Positions 8,436 through 16,746 of a stretch of DNA of 64,000 nucleotides are shown here, in pieces (position 1 is the first letter of the stretch; every line of letters starts with the position of its first letter). Under the pieces are notes generated by a model. That model was not told the DNA's origin, did no database searches, and worked only from the letters and a program-made list of their open reading frames with translations. Position numbers and translations under genes: made by a program. The stretch is from assembly GCA_905214875.1 (NCBI GenBank), contig CAJMNR010000003.1:1-64000 (forward strand), in the 5' to 3' direction. The DNA comes from an uncultured bacterium (GTDB lineage Bacteria; Bacillota; Clostridia; Lachnospirales; Lachnospiraceae).

Positions 8436-8951
8436 ATGAATATATTTGAAACACTAGGAATCAATTCAGATTATGTACTTTTAGGCTTAGCAGGTGTTGT
8501 ATTTATTTTATTCATTTTAGTTATTGTGTTATTTGTTAAAAACAGCAAGTTAAATAAGAGATATCAGTCATTTATGCAAGGGGCTGAAGCAAAAAGCTTA
8601 GAAGAAACAATACAGACTAGATTCCAGGAAGTTGATATGATGAAAGAGTTGCTAAAAAAACATCATAATCATATTAACGAATTAGAGGAATCCTTTAAAG
8701 TATCCTATCAGAAAACAGCCATTGTAAGATATGATGCATTTAAGGAGATGGGTGGTAAGCTAAGTTTTGTACTAGCATTACTTAATGATGAAAATAGTGG
8801 ATTTTTAATTAATTCTATGCATAGTAGTAGAGAAGGCTGTTACACATATATTAAAGAGATTATTCATGGTGAATCTTATGTTGTACTTGCAGAAGAAGAA
8901 CAGCAGGCATTAGAACAGGCAATTAAATCAAAAGAATTAGTACAAGATTAA
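8436..8951 (+). CDS. DUF4446 family membrane protein
   Basis: The product has 171 residues with one strong N-terminal membrane span (about residues 14-36). A polar region with coiled-coil character follows (residues 40-90), then a conserved globular part with KTAIVRYDAFKEMGGKLSFVLALLNDENSGF. This block marks DUF4446, a family commonly found directly after parB in Clostridia. The function is unknown; position suggests a link to the cell pole or origin, but that is inference. It lies 35 bp after parB and is followed by a terminator. Confidence 0.85.
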   Translation: MNIFETLGINSDYVLLGLAGVVFILFILVIVLFVKNSKLNKRYQSFMQGAEAKSLEETIQTRFQEVDMMKELLKKHHNHINELEESFKVSYQKTAIVRYDAFKEMGGKLSFVLALLNDENSGFLINSMHSSREGCYTYIKEIIHGESYVVLAEEEQQALEQAIKSKELVQD

Positions 8952-8954
8952 TAG

Positions 8955-8989
8955 AAAGCTGTGTTAGCATTGCTAGCGCAGCTTTTTTT
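8955..8989 (+). terminator. Intrinsic terminator after parAB-DUF4446
   Basis: AGCTGTGTTAGC (8958-8969) pairs with GCTAGCGCAGCT (8972-8983) around a short loop, with one G-U wobble, followed by TTTTTTT. Confidence 0.9.
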
Positions 8990-9059
8990 GTTACACTTTG
9001 AACAATAAAAACACCACCTGCTCTGCGCGTGGTGGGAGTTACTTAAGCTTATAGTATAA

Positions 9060-9112
9060 AACCTCCTTTGTTTTAAAGATGGTTCGCCAACCGCATTAAA
9101 ACAAAGGAGGTT
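9060..9112 (+). repeat. IS200-type left-end hairpin that would mask the tnpA ribosome binding site
   Basis: AACCTCCTTTGTTTTA (9060-9075) is the exact reverse complement of 9097-9112, which contains the AAAGGAGG ribosome binding site of the tnpA relic. The loop holds a smaller GGTT/AACC hairpin. Such RBS-masking hairpins are known at the left end of IS200 elements. Confidence 0.75.
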
Positions 9113-9118
9113 ATCCAA

Positions 9119-9351
9119 ATGGATATAAATAGTTCACCACATAGCAGATGGAATTGTAAGTACCATATAGTTTTTCACCCATATTTAGAGAAAAAGTTAT
9201 ACAAGAGAACTGTATAGAGATATAGCAAATATATTAAGTGTATTGTGTAAACGAAAGGGAGCTTATATTGTAGATGCAGAAATGTACCCTTATGATATTT
9301 GAAAGCCATGTAAATTTAGAATACAAGTATAAAAATAATAAGCATACTTAG
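9119..9351 (+). pseudogene. tnpA: Decayed IS200/IS605-family TnpA transposase
   Basis: The ATG after an AAAGGAGG site begins MDINSSPHSRWNCKYHIVFH, the classic start of the small Y1 (HUH) transposase of IS200. The frame then breaks with a stop near 9210. A second frame continues with RDIANILSVLCKRKGAYIVDAEMYPYDI up to 9302, matching the family up to the point where the catalytic H-U-H motif should be. A further in-frame remnant VNLEYKYKNNKHT (to 9351) matches a block normally well downstream, so an internal deletion removed the HUH region. It cannot make an active transposase. No flanking copy or tnpB is present. Confidence 0.8.
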
Positions 9352-9919
9352 CTATAATAATACCCCTCTAATCACGCTAAAATTTGCGTCAATTTACTGT
9401 ATGTTTGCTGTGAAACAAAAATAACACTCGTTCTCTATCTCAATCTAACCTCTATGTATTTTTTTCATATTTCTTATGAATTTGTGCTCCTCTTCTCTTC
9501 CCCTCTTTTCTCTCCTCTTTTTTTAAACTAATTTCCACGCATTTTTAACAATCCACCCTATTTTTATAAAATTTCAATTATAATATACAAATAATGGAAT
9601 TACATATTTTTCAAGAATGTTAAAAAAAAAATAAAGCTTGACGCTTTTAATGGAAAATTATGATAAAGCATAAAGTGAAAAAGTAAAACCATTATACAAT
9701 TATTTCCTACCAAGGCCTAAGATAAATAAAAAATTAACAAAGTTTTATTAAGAAAAAACTTGAGTAGAGAGGTGAAAAAGTGTACAACATGTATAAAAAT
9801 AACACAAAATAATAGGTGCAAATATACAAAAAGTATAAAATGAAGTACATGAGTACAAGTAAAAAATACAAAAATGACAAAAAAATATGTAGAACGCTAG
9901 GGGAATTCATCATATGAGG
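9352..9919. other. AT-rich gap between IS relic and adhE promoter
   Basis: No supportable gene on either strand. The only feature is a pyrimidine-only tract at about 9487-9522 (CT-rich, ending in T8). A possible right end of the IS200 relic could lie near 9360-9420 but is not recognisable. Confidence 0.5.
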
Positions 9920-9937
9920 TTGTTGACAATTTAACAG
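9920..9937. promoter_or_regulatory. Rex-like operator overlapping the adhE -35 box
   Basis: TTGTTGACAATTTAACAG matches the Rex consensus TTGTTAANNNNTTAACAA except at two positions. It covers the TTGACA -35 hexamer, so bound Rex would block RNA polymerase. Confidence 0.6.
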
Positions 9938-9951
9938 GAAGATATTACAAT
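9923..9951 (+). promoter_or_regulatory. adhE promoter
   Basis: TTGACA (9923-9928) and TACAAT (9946-9951) are separated by 17 bp, giving a start near 9958 and a ~100-nt leader before adhE. Confidence 0.85.
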
Positions 9952-9986
9952 AAAGTCAGTCAACAGGATAGAACTTACACAATATA

Positions 9987-10004
9987 TTGTTAAATATTTA
10001 ACGG
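9987..10004. promoter_or_regulatory. Rex operator downstream of the adhE promoter
   Basis: TTGTTAAATATTTAACGG matches the Rex consensus TTGTTAANNNNTTAACAA at all but the last two fixed bases. It lies about 30 bp after the predicted start site. Rex repression of adhE at low NADH/NAD+ is well known in Clostridia; its use here is inferred. Confidence 0.75.
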
Positions 10005-10054
10005 TTGTGCAATGAGCAATATATTTACTATTTGAAAATAGGAGGATAATTAAT

Positions 10055-12688
10055 ATGGCTAAAAAGGATCAAGCAGTAGAACAAAAAGTGGTGGATGTAA
10101 ATGTTGTAGATAGCGTTGAAGCTCTTACAGCAAAAATAAAAGAGGTAAAAGAAGCACAAAGAATATTCTCAACGTTTTCTCAAGAAAAGGTTGATGAGAT
10201 CTTTAAAGCAGCTGCATTAGCGGCAAACAAACAGAGAATTCCATTAGCAAAATTGGCAGTTGAAGAAACTGGTATGGGAATTGTAGAGGATAAAGTTATT
10301 AAAAATCACTTTGCATCAGAGTATATTTACAATACTTACAAAGATACAAAGACTTGTGGAGTGATCGAACATGACAACTCCTTTGGTATTACGAAAATTG
10401 CTGAGCCAATTGGCTTAATAGCAGCGGTTATTCCTACTACAAATCCAACATCCACTGCAATATTTAAAGCACTTGTAGCATTAAAAACACGTAATGGTAT
10501 CATTATTAGTCCACATCCAAGAGCTAAAAAATCAACGATTGCAGCTGCAAAAGTTGTATTAGATGCCGCAGTTGAAGCAGGCGCTCCAGCAGGTATCATT
10601 GGATGGATTGATGTTCCTTCCTTAGAGTTAACAAATGAAATTATGAGAGATGCAGATATTATCTTAGCAACAGGCGGTCCTGGTATGGTTAAGGCAGCTT
10701 ATTCTTCAGGAAAACCTGCATTAGGCGTTGGTCCTGGTAATACACCAGCAATCATTGATGAATCTGCAGACGTATTATTAGCAGTAAACTCAATTATTCA
10801 TTCTAAGACATTTGATAATGGTATGATATGTGCATCAGAACAATCCGTAATCGTTAGCGATAAAATTTATGATGCAGTAAAGAAAGAATTTACAGATCGA
10901 GGATGCCATATTTGTTCCAAAGAAGAAGCAGATAAGTTAAGAAAGACAATCTTAATCAACGGTGCATTAAATGCAAAAATCGTTGGACAAAAGGCAGCAA
11001 CAATTGCAAAATTAGCAGGATTTGAAGTTCCAGCTGAGACAAAGATTTTAATTGGTGAAGTTGAAAGTGTTGATATTGAAGAAGAATTTGCACATGAAAA
11101 ATTATCTCCAGTATTAGCAATGTATAAAGCAACAAGCTTTGAAGATGCAGTAGCAAAAGCAAAACAGTTAATCGCTGACGGTGGTTATGGCCATACATCT
11201 TCCTTATATATTAATGTTGGAACAGGCACTGATAAGATTCATGAGTTTGAACAACAAATGAAAACATGCCGTATTTTAATTAATACTCCATCCTCTCAAG
11301 GTGGTATTGGTGATATTTACAACTTTGCATTAACTCCATCCTTAACATTAGGTTGTGGTTCTTGGGGCGGAAACTCTGTTTCTGAAAATGTAGGTGTAAA
11401 ACACTTAATTAACATTAAGACAGTTGCTGAGAGGAGAGAAAATATGCTTTGGTTTAGAGCACCAGAAAAGGTTTACTTTAAGAAAGGCTGCTTACCAGTA
11501 GCACTTGCAGAACTTAAGGATGTTATGAATAAGAAAAAAGCATTTATCGTAACAGACTCTTTCTTATATAAAAATGGTTATACAAAAGTAGTAACAGATC
11601 AATTAGATGCAATGGGAATTCAACATACAACATTCTTCGATGTTGCTCCAGATCCAACACTTGCTTGTGCAATTCAAGGTACAAAGGCAATGAGAGATTT
11701 TGAGCCAGATACAATCATTGCAATCGGTGGTGGTTCTGCAATGGATGCCGCTAAGATTATGTGGGTTATGTACGAACATCCAGAAGTTGATTTCATGGAT
11801 ATGGCAATGAGATTTATGGATATTAGAAAACGTATCTATACGTTCCCTAAGATGGGTGAGAAAGCTTACTTTATTGCGATTCCAACCTCTTCAGGTACAG
11901 GTTCTGAGGTTACACCATTTGCAGTAATCACAGATGAAAAGACTGGTACTAAATATCCATTAGCTGATTATGAGTTATTACCTAAGATGGCAATTATCGA
12001 TGCTGATATGATGATGAATCAACCAAAAGGCTTAACAAGTGCTTCTGGTATTGATGCATTAGTACATGCTTTAGAAGCATACGCATCCATTATGGCAACT
12101 GAATATACAGATGGTTTAGCTTTACAGGCAATGAAGAGTATCTTCAAATACTTACCTAGTGCTTATGAAAACGGTGCAAAAGATCCAATTGCAAGAGAAA
12201 AAATGGCTACTGCATCTACTATGGCAGGTATGGCATTTGCAAATGCATTCTTAGGAGTATGTCACTCTATGGCACACAAATTAGGTGCTTGGCATCACTT
12301 ACCTCATGGTATCGCAAATGCAATCTTAATTACAGATATTATGAGATTTAATGCAACTCATGTTCCAACTAAGATGGGAACTTTTCCACAATATCAATAT
12401 CCACATTGCATGGAGAGATATTTGGAATGTGCTGATTTCCTTGGAATTAAAGGAAATACTGATGAAGAAAAATTTGAAAACTTCCTTACTGCAATCGAGG
12501 AATTAAAAGCAAAAGTCGGAATTAAGAAAACAATCGCTGAATATGGTGTTGATGAAAAGTACTTCTTAGAGACATTAGATCAAATGGTTGAACAAGCATT
12601 TGATGATCAATGTACAGGTGCAAACCCAAGATATCCATTAATGAGCGAAATTAAAGAAATGTATTTAAAAGCTTACTACGGAAAATAG
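10055..12688 (+). CDS. adhE: Bifunctional acetaldehyde-CoA/alcohol dehydrogenase AdhE
   Basis: The product has 877 residues, normal for AdhE, which reduces acetyl-CoA to acetaldehyde and then ethanol with two NADH and assembles into spirosomes. The N-terminal CoA-acylating aldehyde dehydrogenase half has the catalytic Cys in NGMICASEQ (about residue 259). The C-terminal iron-dependent alcohol dehydrogenase half starts near residue 455 and has IAIGGGSAMDAAK (near 555) and iron ligands in SGIDALVHALEAYAS and GVCHSMAHKLGAWHHLPHG. The start follows a GGAGG site. This should be the main ethanol-forming enzyme. It is a single-gene unit with promoter, two Rex-like sites and its own terminator. Confidence 0.98.
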   Translation: MAKKDQAVEQKVVDVNVVDSVEALTAKIKEVKEAQRIFSTFSQEKVDEIFKAAALAANKQRIPLAKLAVEETGMGIVEDKVIKNHFASEYIYNTYKDTKTCGVIEHDNSFGITKIAEPIGLIAAVIPTTNPTSTAIFKALVALKTRNGIIISPHPRAKKSTIAAAKVVLDAAVEAGAPAGIIGWIDVPSLELTNEIMRDADIILATGGPGMVKAAYSSGKPALGVGPGNTPAIIDESADVLLAVNSIIHSKTFDNGMICASEQSVIVSDKIYDAVKKEFTDRGCHICSKEEADKLRKTILINGALNAKIVGQKAATIAKLAGFEVPAETKILIGEVESVDIEEEFAHEKLSPVLAMYKATSFEDAVAKAKQLIADGGYGHTSSLYINVGTGTDKIHEFEQQMKTCRILINTPSSQGGIGDIYNFALTPSLTLGCGSWGGNSVSENVGVKHLINIKTVAERRENMLWFRAPEKVYFKKGCLPVALAELKDVMNKKKAFIVTDSFLYKNGYTKVVTDQLDAMGIQHTTFFDVAPDPTLACAIQGTKAMRDFEPDTIIAIGGGSAMDAAKIMWVMYEHPEVDFMDMAMRFMDIRKRIYTFPKMGEKAYFIAIPTSSGTGSEVTPFAVITDEKTGTKYPLADYELLPKMAIIDADMMMNQPKGLTSASGIDALVHALEAYASIMATEYTDGLALQAMKSIFKYLPSAYENGAKDPIAREKMATASTMAGMAFANAFLGVCHSMAHKLGAWHHLPHGIANAILITDIMRFNATHVPTKMGTFPQYQYPHCMERYLECADFLGIKGNTDEEKFENFLTAIEELKAKVGIKKTIAEYGVDEKYFLETLDQMVEQAFDDQCTGANPRYPLMSEIKEMYLKAYYGK

Positions 12689-12699
12689 AAATGACAAAA

Positions 12700-12739
12700 G
12701 AAGAAGCTATGGGAGTTATGTCCCATAGCTTCTTCTTTC
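12700..12739 (+). terminator. adhE terminator
   Basis: GAAGAAGCTATGGGA (12700-12714) and TCCCATAGCTTCTTC (12721-12735) are perfect complements with a six-base loop, followed by TTTCT. Confidence 0.92.
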
Positions 12740-12765
12740 TGTGTAAAGTAAAATAGGACTAATAT

Positions 12766-12802
12766 AAAAAGGCCTGAATCTGTCGATTCAAGCCCTTTTT
12801 AT
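12766..12802 (-). terminator. Terminator of the minus-strand phosphotransferase gene
   Basis: AAAAAGGCCTGAATC and GATTCAAGCCCTTTTT form an imperfect stem around TGTC. The A run on the plus strand gives a U run on the minus-strand transcript. Confidence 0.7.
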
Positions 12803-12812
12803 AAATATTATA

Positions 12813-13562
12813 TTATTCATACTGTACAACGTTAATCCATTTTGTAAGTAATTCTTTCTCTTCAGGTTTATTCTTTGTAAGTTGAGCAGCAGCAACAATT
12901 GGGAGCCATTCTTGTACGTAGCGTTTTTTGGTGTTAGTCTTTTCGCAAAAAACATTCATATACTTATTGGCAGTATCAATATTGTGCAGTGCCAGTAATA
13001 GATAAGTTCTAGCGACATCTGCACTTGCATTACCCTGCGTAGCATGAATCCAATCGAGAGGGTAACATTCATCAGTGCCCACGATAATATTACGTGGTTC
13101 GAAATCACCGTGACAAACTTTATCATGTGTTGGCATTCCATCAAGTCTCGTTAACAGTTCATACTTAACAACGTCACTAATTTCTGAAAGACTTAAGATT
13201 TGATTCTTAAGTTTATCTTTTAACTTGTTAAGTAAAGGAGACTTTTTAGATTGTATCTTTAATTGAATATCAACCATTTGATTTATGTACTTGTCCATAT
13301 TATCAGGATCTTTTTCCATAAGGGAAGCCAGCGTCTCACCCTCTACATAATTCATGACGATTGCCCATTGACCTTCAATCATAGTAACTTGAGTGATTCC
13401 AGGTAATGTTAACCCAGTATCCTCTACTCTTGCTGTATTCAATGCTTCTAATAAAACATCTACTTTGGAAACATTTGGATTAAATACTTTAACGGCTTGA
13501 TCTCCACAACGATAAACCTTTGAGGATTTACCGGTTGCAATTAGATTTGTAAGCTCCATCAT
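12813..13562 (-). CDS. Aminoglycoside/choline kinase-like phosphotransferase
   Basis: The product has about 249 residues with a protein-kinase-like (APH) fold. The N-lobe has the ATP Lys in QAVKVFNPN, a hinge WAIVMNYVEGETL, and the catalytic loop VCHGDFEPRNII with the H-x-D-x-x-x-x-N pattern. The DFG-equivalent reads YPLDWIHATQGN. The substrate could be a small amino alcohol, sugar or drug; it cannot be assigned. An in-frame ATG five codons upstream (13577) overlaps the AGAGGAG site, so the ATG at 13562, 5-8 bases after that site, is the better start. It is a single-gene unit convergent with adhE. Confidence 0.8.
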   Translation of the reverse strand: MMELTNLIATGKSSKVYRCGDQAVKVFNPNVSKVDVLLEALNTARVEDTGLTLPGITQVTMIEGQWAIVMNYVEGETLASLMEKDPDNMDKYINQMVDIQLKIQSKKSPLLNKLKDKLKNQILSLSEISDVVKYELLTRLDGMPTHDKVCHGDFEPRNIIVGTDECYPLDWIHATQGNASADVARTYLLLALHNIDTANKYMNVFCEKTNTKKRYVQEWLPIVAAAQLTKNKPEEKELLTKWINVVQYE

Positions 13563-13838
13563 AATCGCTCCTCTCATTGAAGTAAATATTTTAATCTAGC
13601 TTGACAGAAGAAGTAAGTTTTTTCTTCCAACTGTTCTTAGTATAACACTTTTTACTAAAAATGTATAGGGAAAGCAAAATAAAATATAAACATTGTACAA
13701 ACGTCAGGAAGCGACAAAATATAATTAGACGAAACTACATGATATAATTTAAAAAAAAGATATACAAATATTCCAAATATAACTATAATTACATTAAGAA
13801 ACTTATGAAAATGGATATAACTAGAAGTTGGAGGTTAT

Positions 13839-14906
13839 ATGAGACGGTTATCTGTAAATGCAATTCAAGGAAATGAGATACTTGGGAAAGATATCATTAG
13901 TGATGATGACAAGATTTTATTACCTGCTGGAAGCAGAACAAAAATTGAATATAAAGAACACTTACTTCGCTTGGGAATCCATTGGATCTATATAAAAGAT
14001 GAAATATCAGAAGGTGTATTGAGTGATAAAGTAAGTGAGGATGCAATAAAGGAAGAGTGTTTACATGACGTTAAGATGACGTTAGAGCGTTTTTCTTATA
14101 ATGCTGATACGGAAGAAAATCATATTAATACAATAGCCGAAGAAATTATAAATGATGTACTTAAAGAGGAAAATGTGGTGTATTGCTTAGCTGGTGTAAG
14201 ACAGCGAGGTGACAGCATTTATTCACACTCTATCAATGTGGCAGTATTATCTATTTTAATTGCAATGAATATGGGGCTTACGAAACAAAGAATTAAAGAT
14301 ATAGCAATTGGAAGTCTTCTTCATGACATAGGTTATAATGGGATTACTGTTAGAGTAGATGAGGGAGAAAATGATCAGTACACAAAGGAACAGAAGAAAG
14401 AAATTAAGAAACATGTTCTTTACGGATACGGAATGGTAGAAAATGAAACCTGGATGCCGAAAACAAGTAAAGATATTATTTTGTCTCATCATGAGATGAT
14501 CGATGGCTCTGGTTATCCATTTAAATTAGATGGAAAGCATATGAGCTTAGCAATAAAGATTGTTTCTTTATGTAATGATTTCGATACGCTTGTTTATGGA
14601 CGTTCACAACAACCTATGAAAGTTCATGATGCCATTGAATATATTATTAGCCAGAGCGGACAGCGATATGAACATAGTGTTGTAAATGCATTTAATGAGA
14701 TTGTGGCAGCTTATCCAAATGGAACACTTGTAGTTACCAGTGAAGGTGACATTGCCATTGTCTTACGACAGAATCAAAAATGTCCAACTAGACCTATTAT
14801 TCGTCTGATTCAAGATAAGAATGGACAGCGCTATAGTAATTGGGTAGAAAAAAACCTTACGGAATGTTTGACATTATTTATTACCGACACCATTGATACA
14901 ATGTAG
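13839..14906 (+). CDS. HD-GYP domain protein (putative cyclic di-GMP phosphodiesterase)
   Basis: The product has 355 residues. The first ~100 residues form an N-terminal domain common to HD-GYP proteins (dipping through LLPAGSRTKIEYKEHLLRLGI). The HD-GYP domain follows, with HSINVAVLSILIA, the metal pair in LLHDIGYNG (near residue 161), ILSHHEMIDGSGYPF carrying the GYP signature, and IVSLCNDFDTLVYG. Intact metal ligands suggest an active phosphodiesterase acting on c-di-GMP. There is no membrane segment or receiver domain. A GGAGG site precedes the ATG. Confidence 0.9.
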   Translation: MRRLSVNAIQGNEILGKDIISDDDKILLPAGSRTKIEYKEHLLRLGIHWIYIKDEISEGVLSDKVSEDAIKEECLHDVKMTLERFSYNADTEENHINTIAEEIINDVLKEENVVYCLAGVRQRGDSIYSHSINVAVLSILIAMNMGLTKQRIKDIAIGSLLHDIGYNGITVRVDEGENDQYTKEQKKEIKKHVLYGYGMVENETWMPKTSKDIILSHHEMIDGSGYPFKLDGKHMSLAIKIVSLCNDFDTLVYGRSQQPMKVHDAIEYIISQSGQRYEHSVVNAFNEIVAAYPNGTLVVTSEGDIAIVLRQNQKCPTRPIIRLIQDKNGQRYSNWVEKNLTECLTLFITDTIDTM

Positions 14907-14938
14907 ATATTTCCTAGAAGAGTTCACATACATTAGTA

Positions 14939-14967
14939 TGGACAAATGTTTCATTAGGTGCTATAAA
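14939..14967 (+). promoter_or_regulatory. Promoter of the DUF3881 gene
   Basis: TGGACA (14939-14944) and TATAAA (14962-14967) are separated by 17 bp, 40 bp before the start codon. Confidence 0.6.
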
Positions 14968-15006
14968 TATATAATGGTTTAAATAAAAAAGGGGTAGGTG
15001 AAAGCG

Positions 15007-15891
15007 ATGCATAGTTATCTTAGAACAATTGGATTTAGTAATATTAAGAATCAGTCGGAGTTAGATATTTTAACAGAACAGATTATTAATAATCCAACAC
15101 AGAATAAAATGGTATTTTCAGACGCAAATACAATATTTGCAGAAATATCGGTGGAGTTTGCAGATAATATGGGCTTGGCACTACGAGGGGAATACGATAC
15201 TGAAGGCAAGTTTAGAATAGAGAGTTATTATCCTTATTATGTTGGTGAAACATTATCAACAAGGGAGGAAATATTGTTTAATAAGAAAGTAGATTGCAGA
15301 AGCTATACAGGCATGTGTGATGACTTAAGAATTGGCGTCTCTCTTATCTTTTATTTGCAAAATGTATTAGAATATATGTCAGTAGATCAAAAGAGTACGA
15401 AGTTAAATAATTATCTTGATGTTAATCTTGCAGCACTTTCTATGGAAGGAAAGATCTTGCTTGGAATTGAGAAGCAGGAGAAGGCAAAGGGAAACAACAT
15501 GTACGAGACAAAACATCGTACACAGCTCATTGCGGAGGCAAGAAGAGGGAATCAGGATGCAATTGATAGTTTGACTATTGATGATATTGATTTATATGCA
15601 ATGATTACGAAACGTTCTAAGACGGAAGATATTTATTCAATTGTGGAGAGCTCTTTTGTTCCTTACGGTTCGGAATCTGATAATTACGCAATTGTAGGAA
15701 ATATTATGGAGTGTAAGACATTAAAGAATTCATTAACAGGTGAAGAGATATGTTCCATGTTAGTTGAATGTAATGATTTGATGTTCCCAGTCATTATTAA
15801 TAAAAAAGATCTTCAAGGTGAGCCGGCAGCTGGAAGACGTTTCAAAGGCGTAATCTGGATGCAAGGCAGCGTTGAATTTAGTGAATTATAA
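15007..15891 (+). CDS. DUF3881 family protein
   Basis: The product has 294 residues from the ATG at 15007, which follows a GGGGTAGG site by 8 bases. A GTG three codons earlier lies inside that site and is rejected. It begins MHSYLRTIGF, the typical start of DUF3881 proteins, which are largely confined to Lachnospiraceae. No membrane segment, signal peptide or catalytic motif is visible. The C-terminal half has a compact beta-rich part (YAIVGNIMECKTLKNSLTGEEICSMLVECNDLMFPVIINKKDL). The function is unknown. Its own promoter and terminator make it a single-gene unit. Confidence 0.8.
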   Translation: MHSYLRTIGFSNIKNQSELDILTEQIINNPTQNKMVFSDANTIFAEISVEFADNMGLALRGEYDTEGKFRIESYYPYYVGETLSTREEILFNKKVDCRSYTGMCDDLRIGVSLIFYLQNVLEYMSVDQKSTKLNNYLDVNLAALSMEGKILLGIEKQEKAKGNNMYETKHRTQLIAEARRGNQDAIDSLTIDDIDLYAMITKRSKTEDIYSIVESSFVPYGSESDNYAIVGNIMECKTLKNSLTGEEICSMLVECNDLMFPVIINKKDLQGEPAAGRRFKGVIWMQGSVEFSEL

Positions 15892-15902
15892 AAAGATATG
15901 TT

Positions 15903-15937
15903 AAAAAGTAGTATACATAGGTATACTACTTTTTTTG
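15903..15937 (+). terminator. Terminator of the DUF3881 gene
   Basis: AAAAAGTAGTATAC (15903-15916) and GTATACTACTTTTT (15921-15934) are perfect complements around ATAG, followed by TT. Confidence 0.9.
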
Positions 15938-16071
15938 CGTTAATAACGATTGCGATAGGATATATAGAAAACTACATGAGCACATTGAATAATCCATTTT
16001 ATCTCATTTTTCTTTGTATTATAATTAAACTAATCTGAAAAGCACTCGGGGTGTAGATGGGAGATGATTAA

Positions 16072-16719
16072 TTGTTACTAAAAAAGAATGCTAGGTTAAT
16101 CATGATTGGCGACTCAATTACCGATGCGAATCGTAATTATGAGGCAGAGGCAGCAGGATGGGCATCTCATGGAGAAGGATATGTTAATCTTGTTAATGCT
16201 TTTTTAACCGGCTGTTGTTCCGACAAGCAGGTCATGGTTGTAAATAAAGGTGTCAATGGTAATACAATTCGACATTTAAAGGAAAGATGGAATAAGGATG
16301 TATTAGCATATTCACCAGATTGGGTTTCAATTATGATTGGAGTGAATGATGCTTGGAGACATTTTGACGGAGTTTTAACGCAAGTGGATCAAGTTTCATT
16401 CGAGGAATATGAGGCAACATATCGTGAACTAATTGAAGAGACCAAGAAGCAAGGAGCACATGTTATAGTAATTGCACCTTGCATGTTTGAACCAAACAAG
16501 GAAGATAAGATGCGTCAGATGGTTTGTAAGTATGCGTCAATTGCAGAAAAGGTTGCAAAAGAATATGGAACAATTTTTGTAGATACACAAAAAGACGTAG
16601 ATGAGTATTTAGAAAATTTATCACCTTATCTTGTAACACAAGACAGGGTACATCCAAATGTAGCAGGACATATGATTATTGCAAGAGCATTTATGAAGGC
16701 AATTGAATTTGAATGGTAA
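16072..16719 (+). CDS. SGNH/GDSL-family esterase, likely carbohydrate acetyl esterase
   Basis: The product has 215 residues and no signal peptide, so it is cytoplasmic. The four SGNH blocks are present: MIGDSITDANRN (nucleophile Ser), GVNGNTIR (Gly), IGVNDAWR (Asn) and DRVHPNVAGH (Asp/His). This matches SGNH hydrolases that deacetylate oligosaccharides. The start is TTG at 16072 after a GGGAG site; nearby ATG codons run into stops or are out of frame. It is the first gene of a unit with an alpha-fucosidase and an alpha-xylosidase, which suggests removal of acetyl groups from xyloglucan-type oligosaccharides (inference). Confidence 0.87.
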   Translation: MLLKKNARLIMIGDSITDANRNYEAEAAGWASHGEGYVNLVNAFLTGCCSDKQVMVVNKGVNGNTIRHLKERWNKDVLAYSPDWVSIMIGVNDAWRHFDGVLTQVDQVSFEEYEATYRELIEETKKQGAHVIVIAPCMFEPNKEDKMRQMVCKYASIAEKVAKEYGTIFVDTQKDVDEYLENLSPYLVTQDRVHPNVAGHMIIARAFMKAIEFEW

Positions 16720-16746
16720 AGTTATAAAAAAAGGATGGTACAGTAA

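Noticed and set aside
9487..9522. Pyrimidine-only tract upstream of adhE
   Set aside because: Low-complexity sequence with no dyad, ORF or promoter; nothing supports a function.
1..10054. Replication origin (DnaA-box cluster) inside the window
   Set aside because: parS, parAB and mnmE-mnmG-rsmG show that oriC is near, but no cluster of TTATCCACA-type boxes or dnaA/dnaN genes was seen here.
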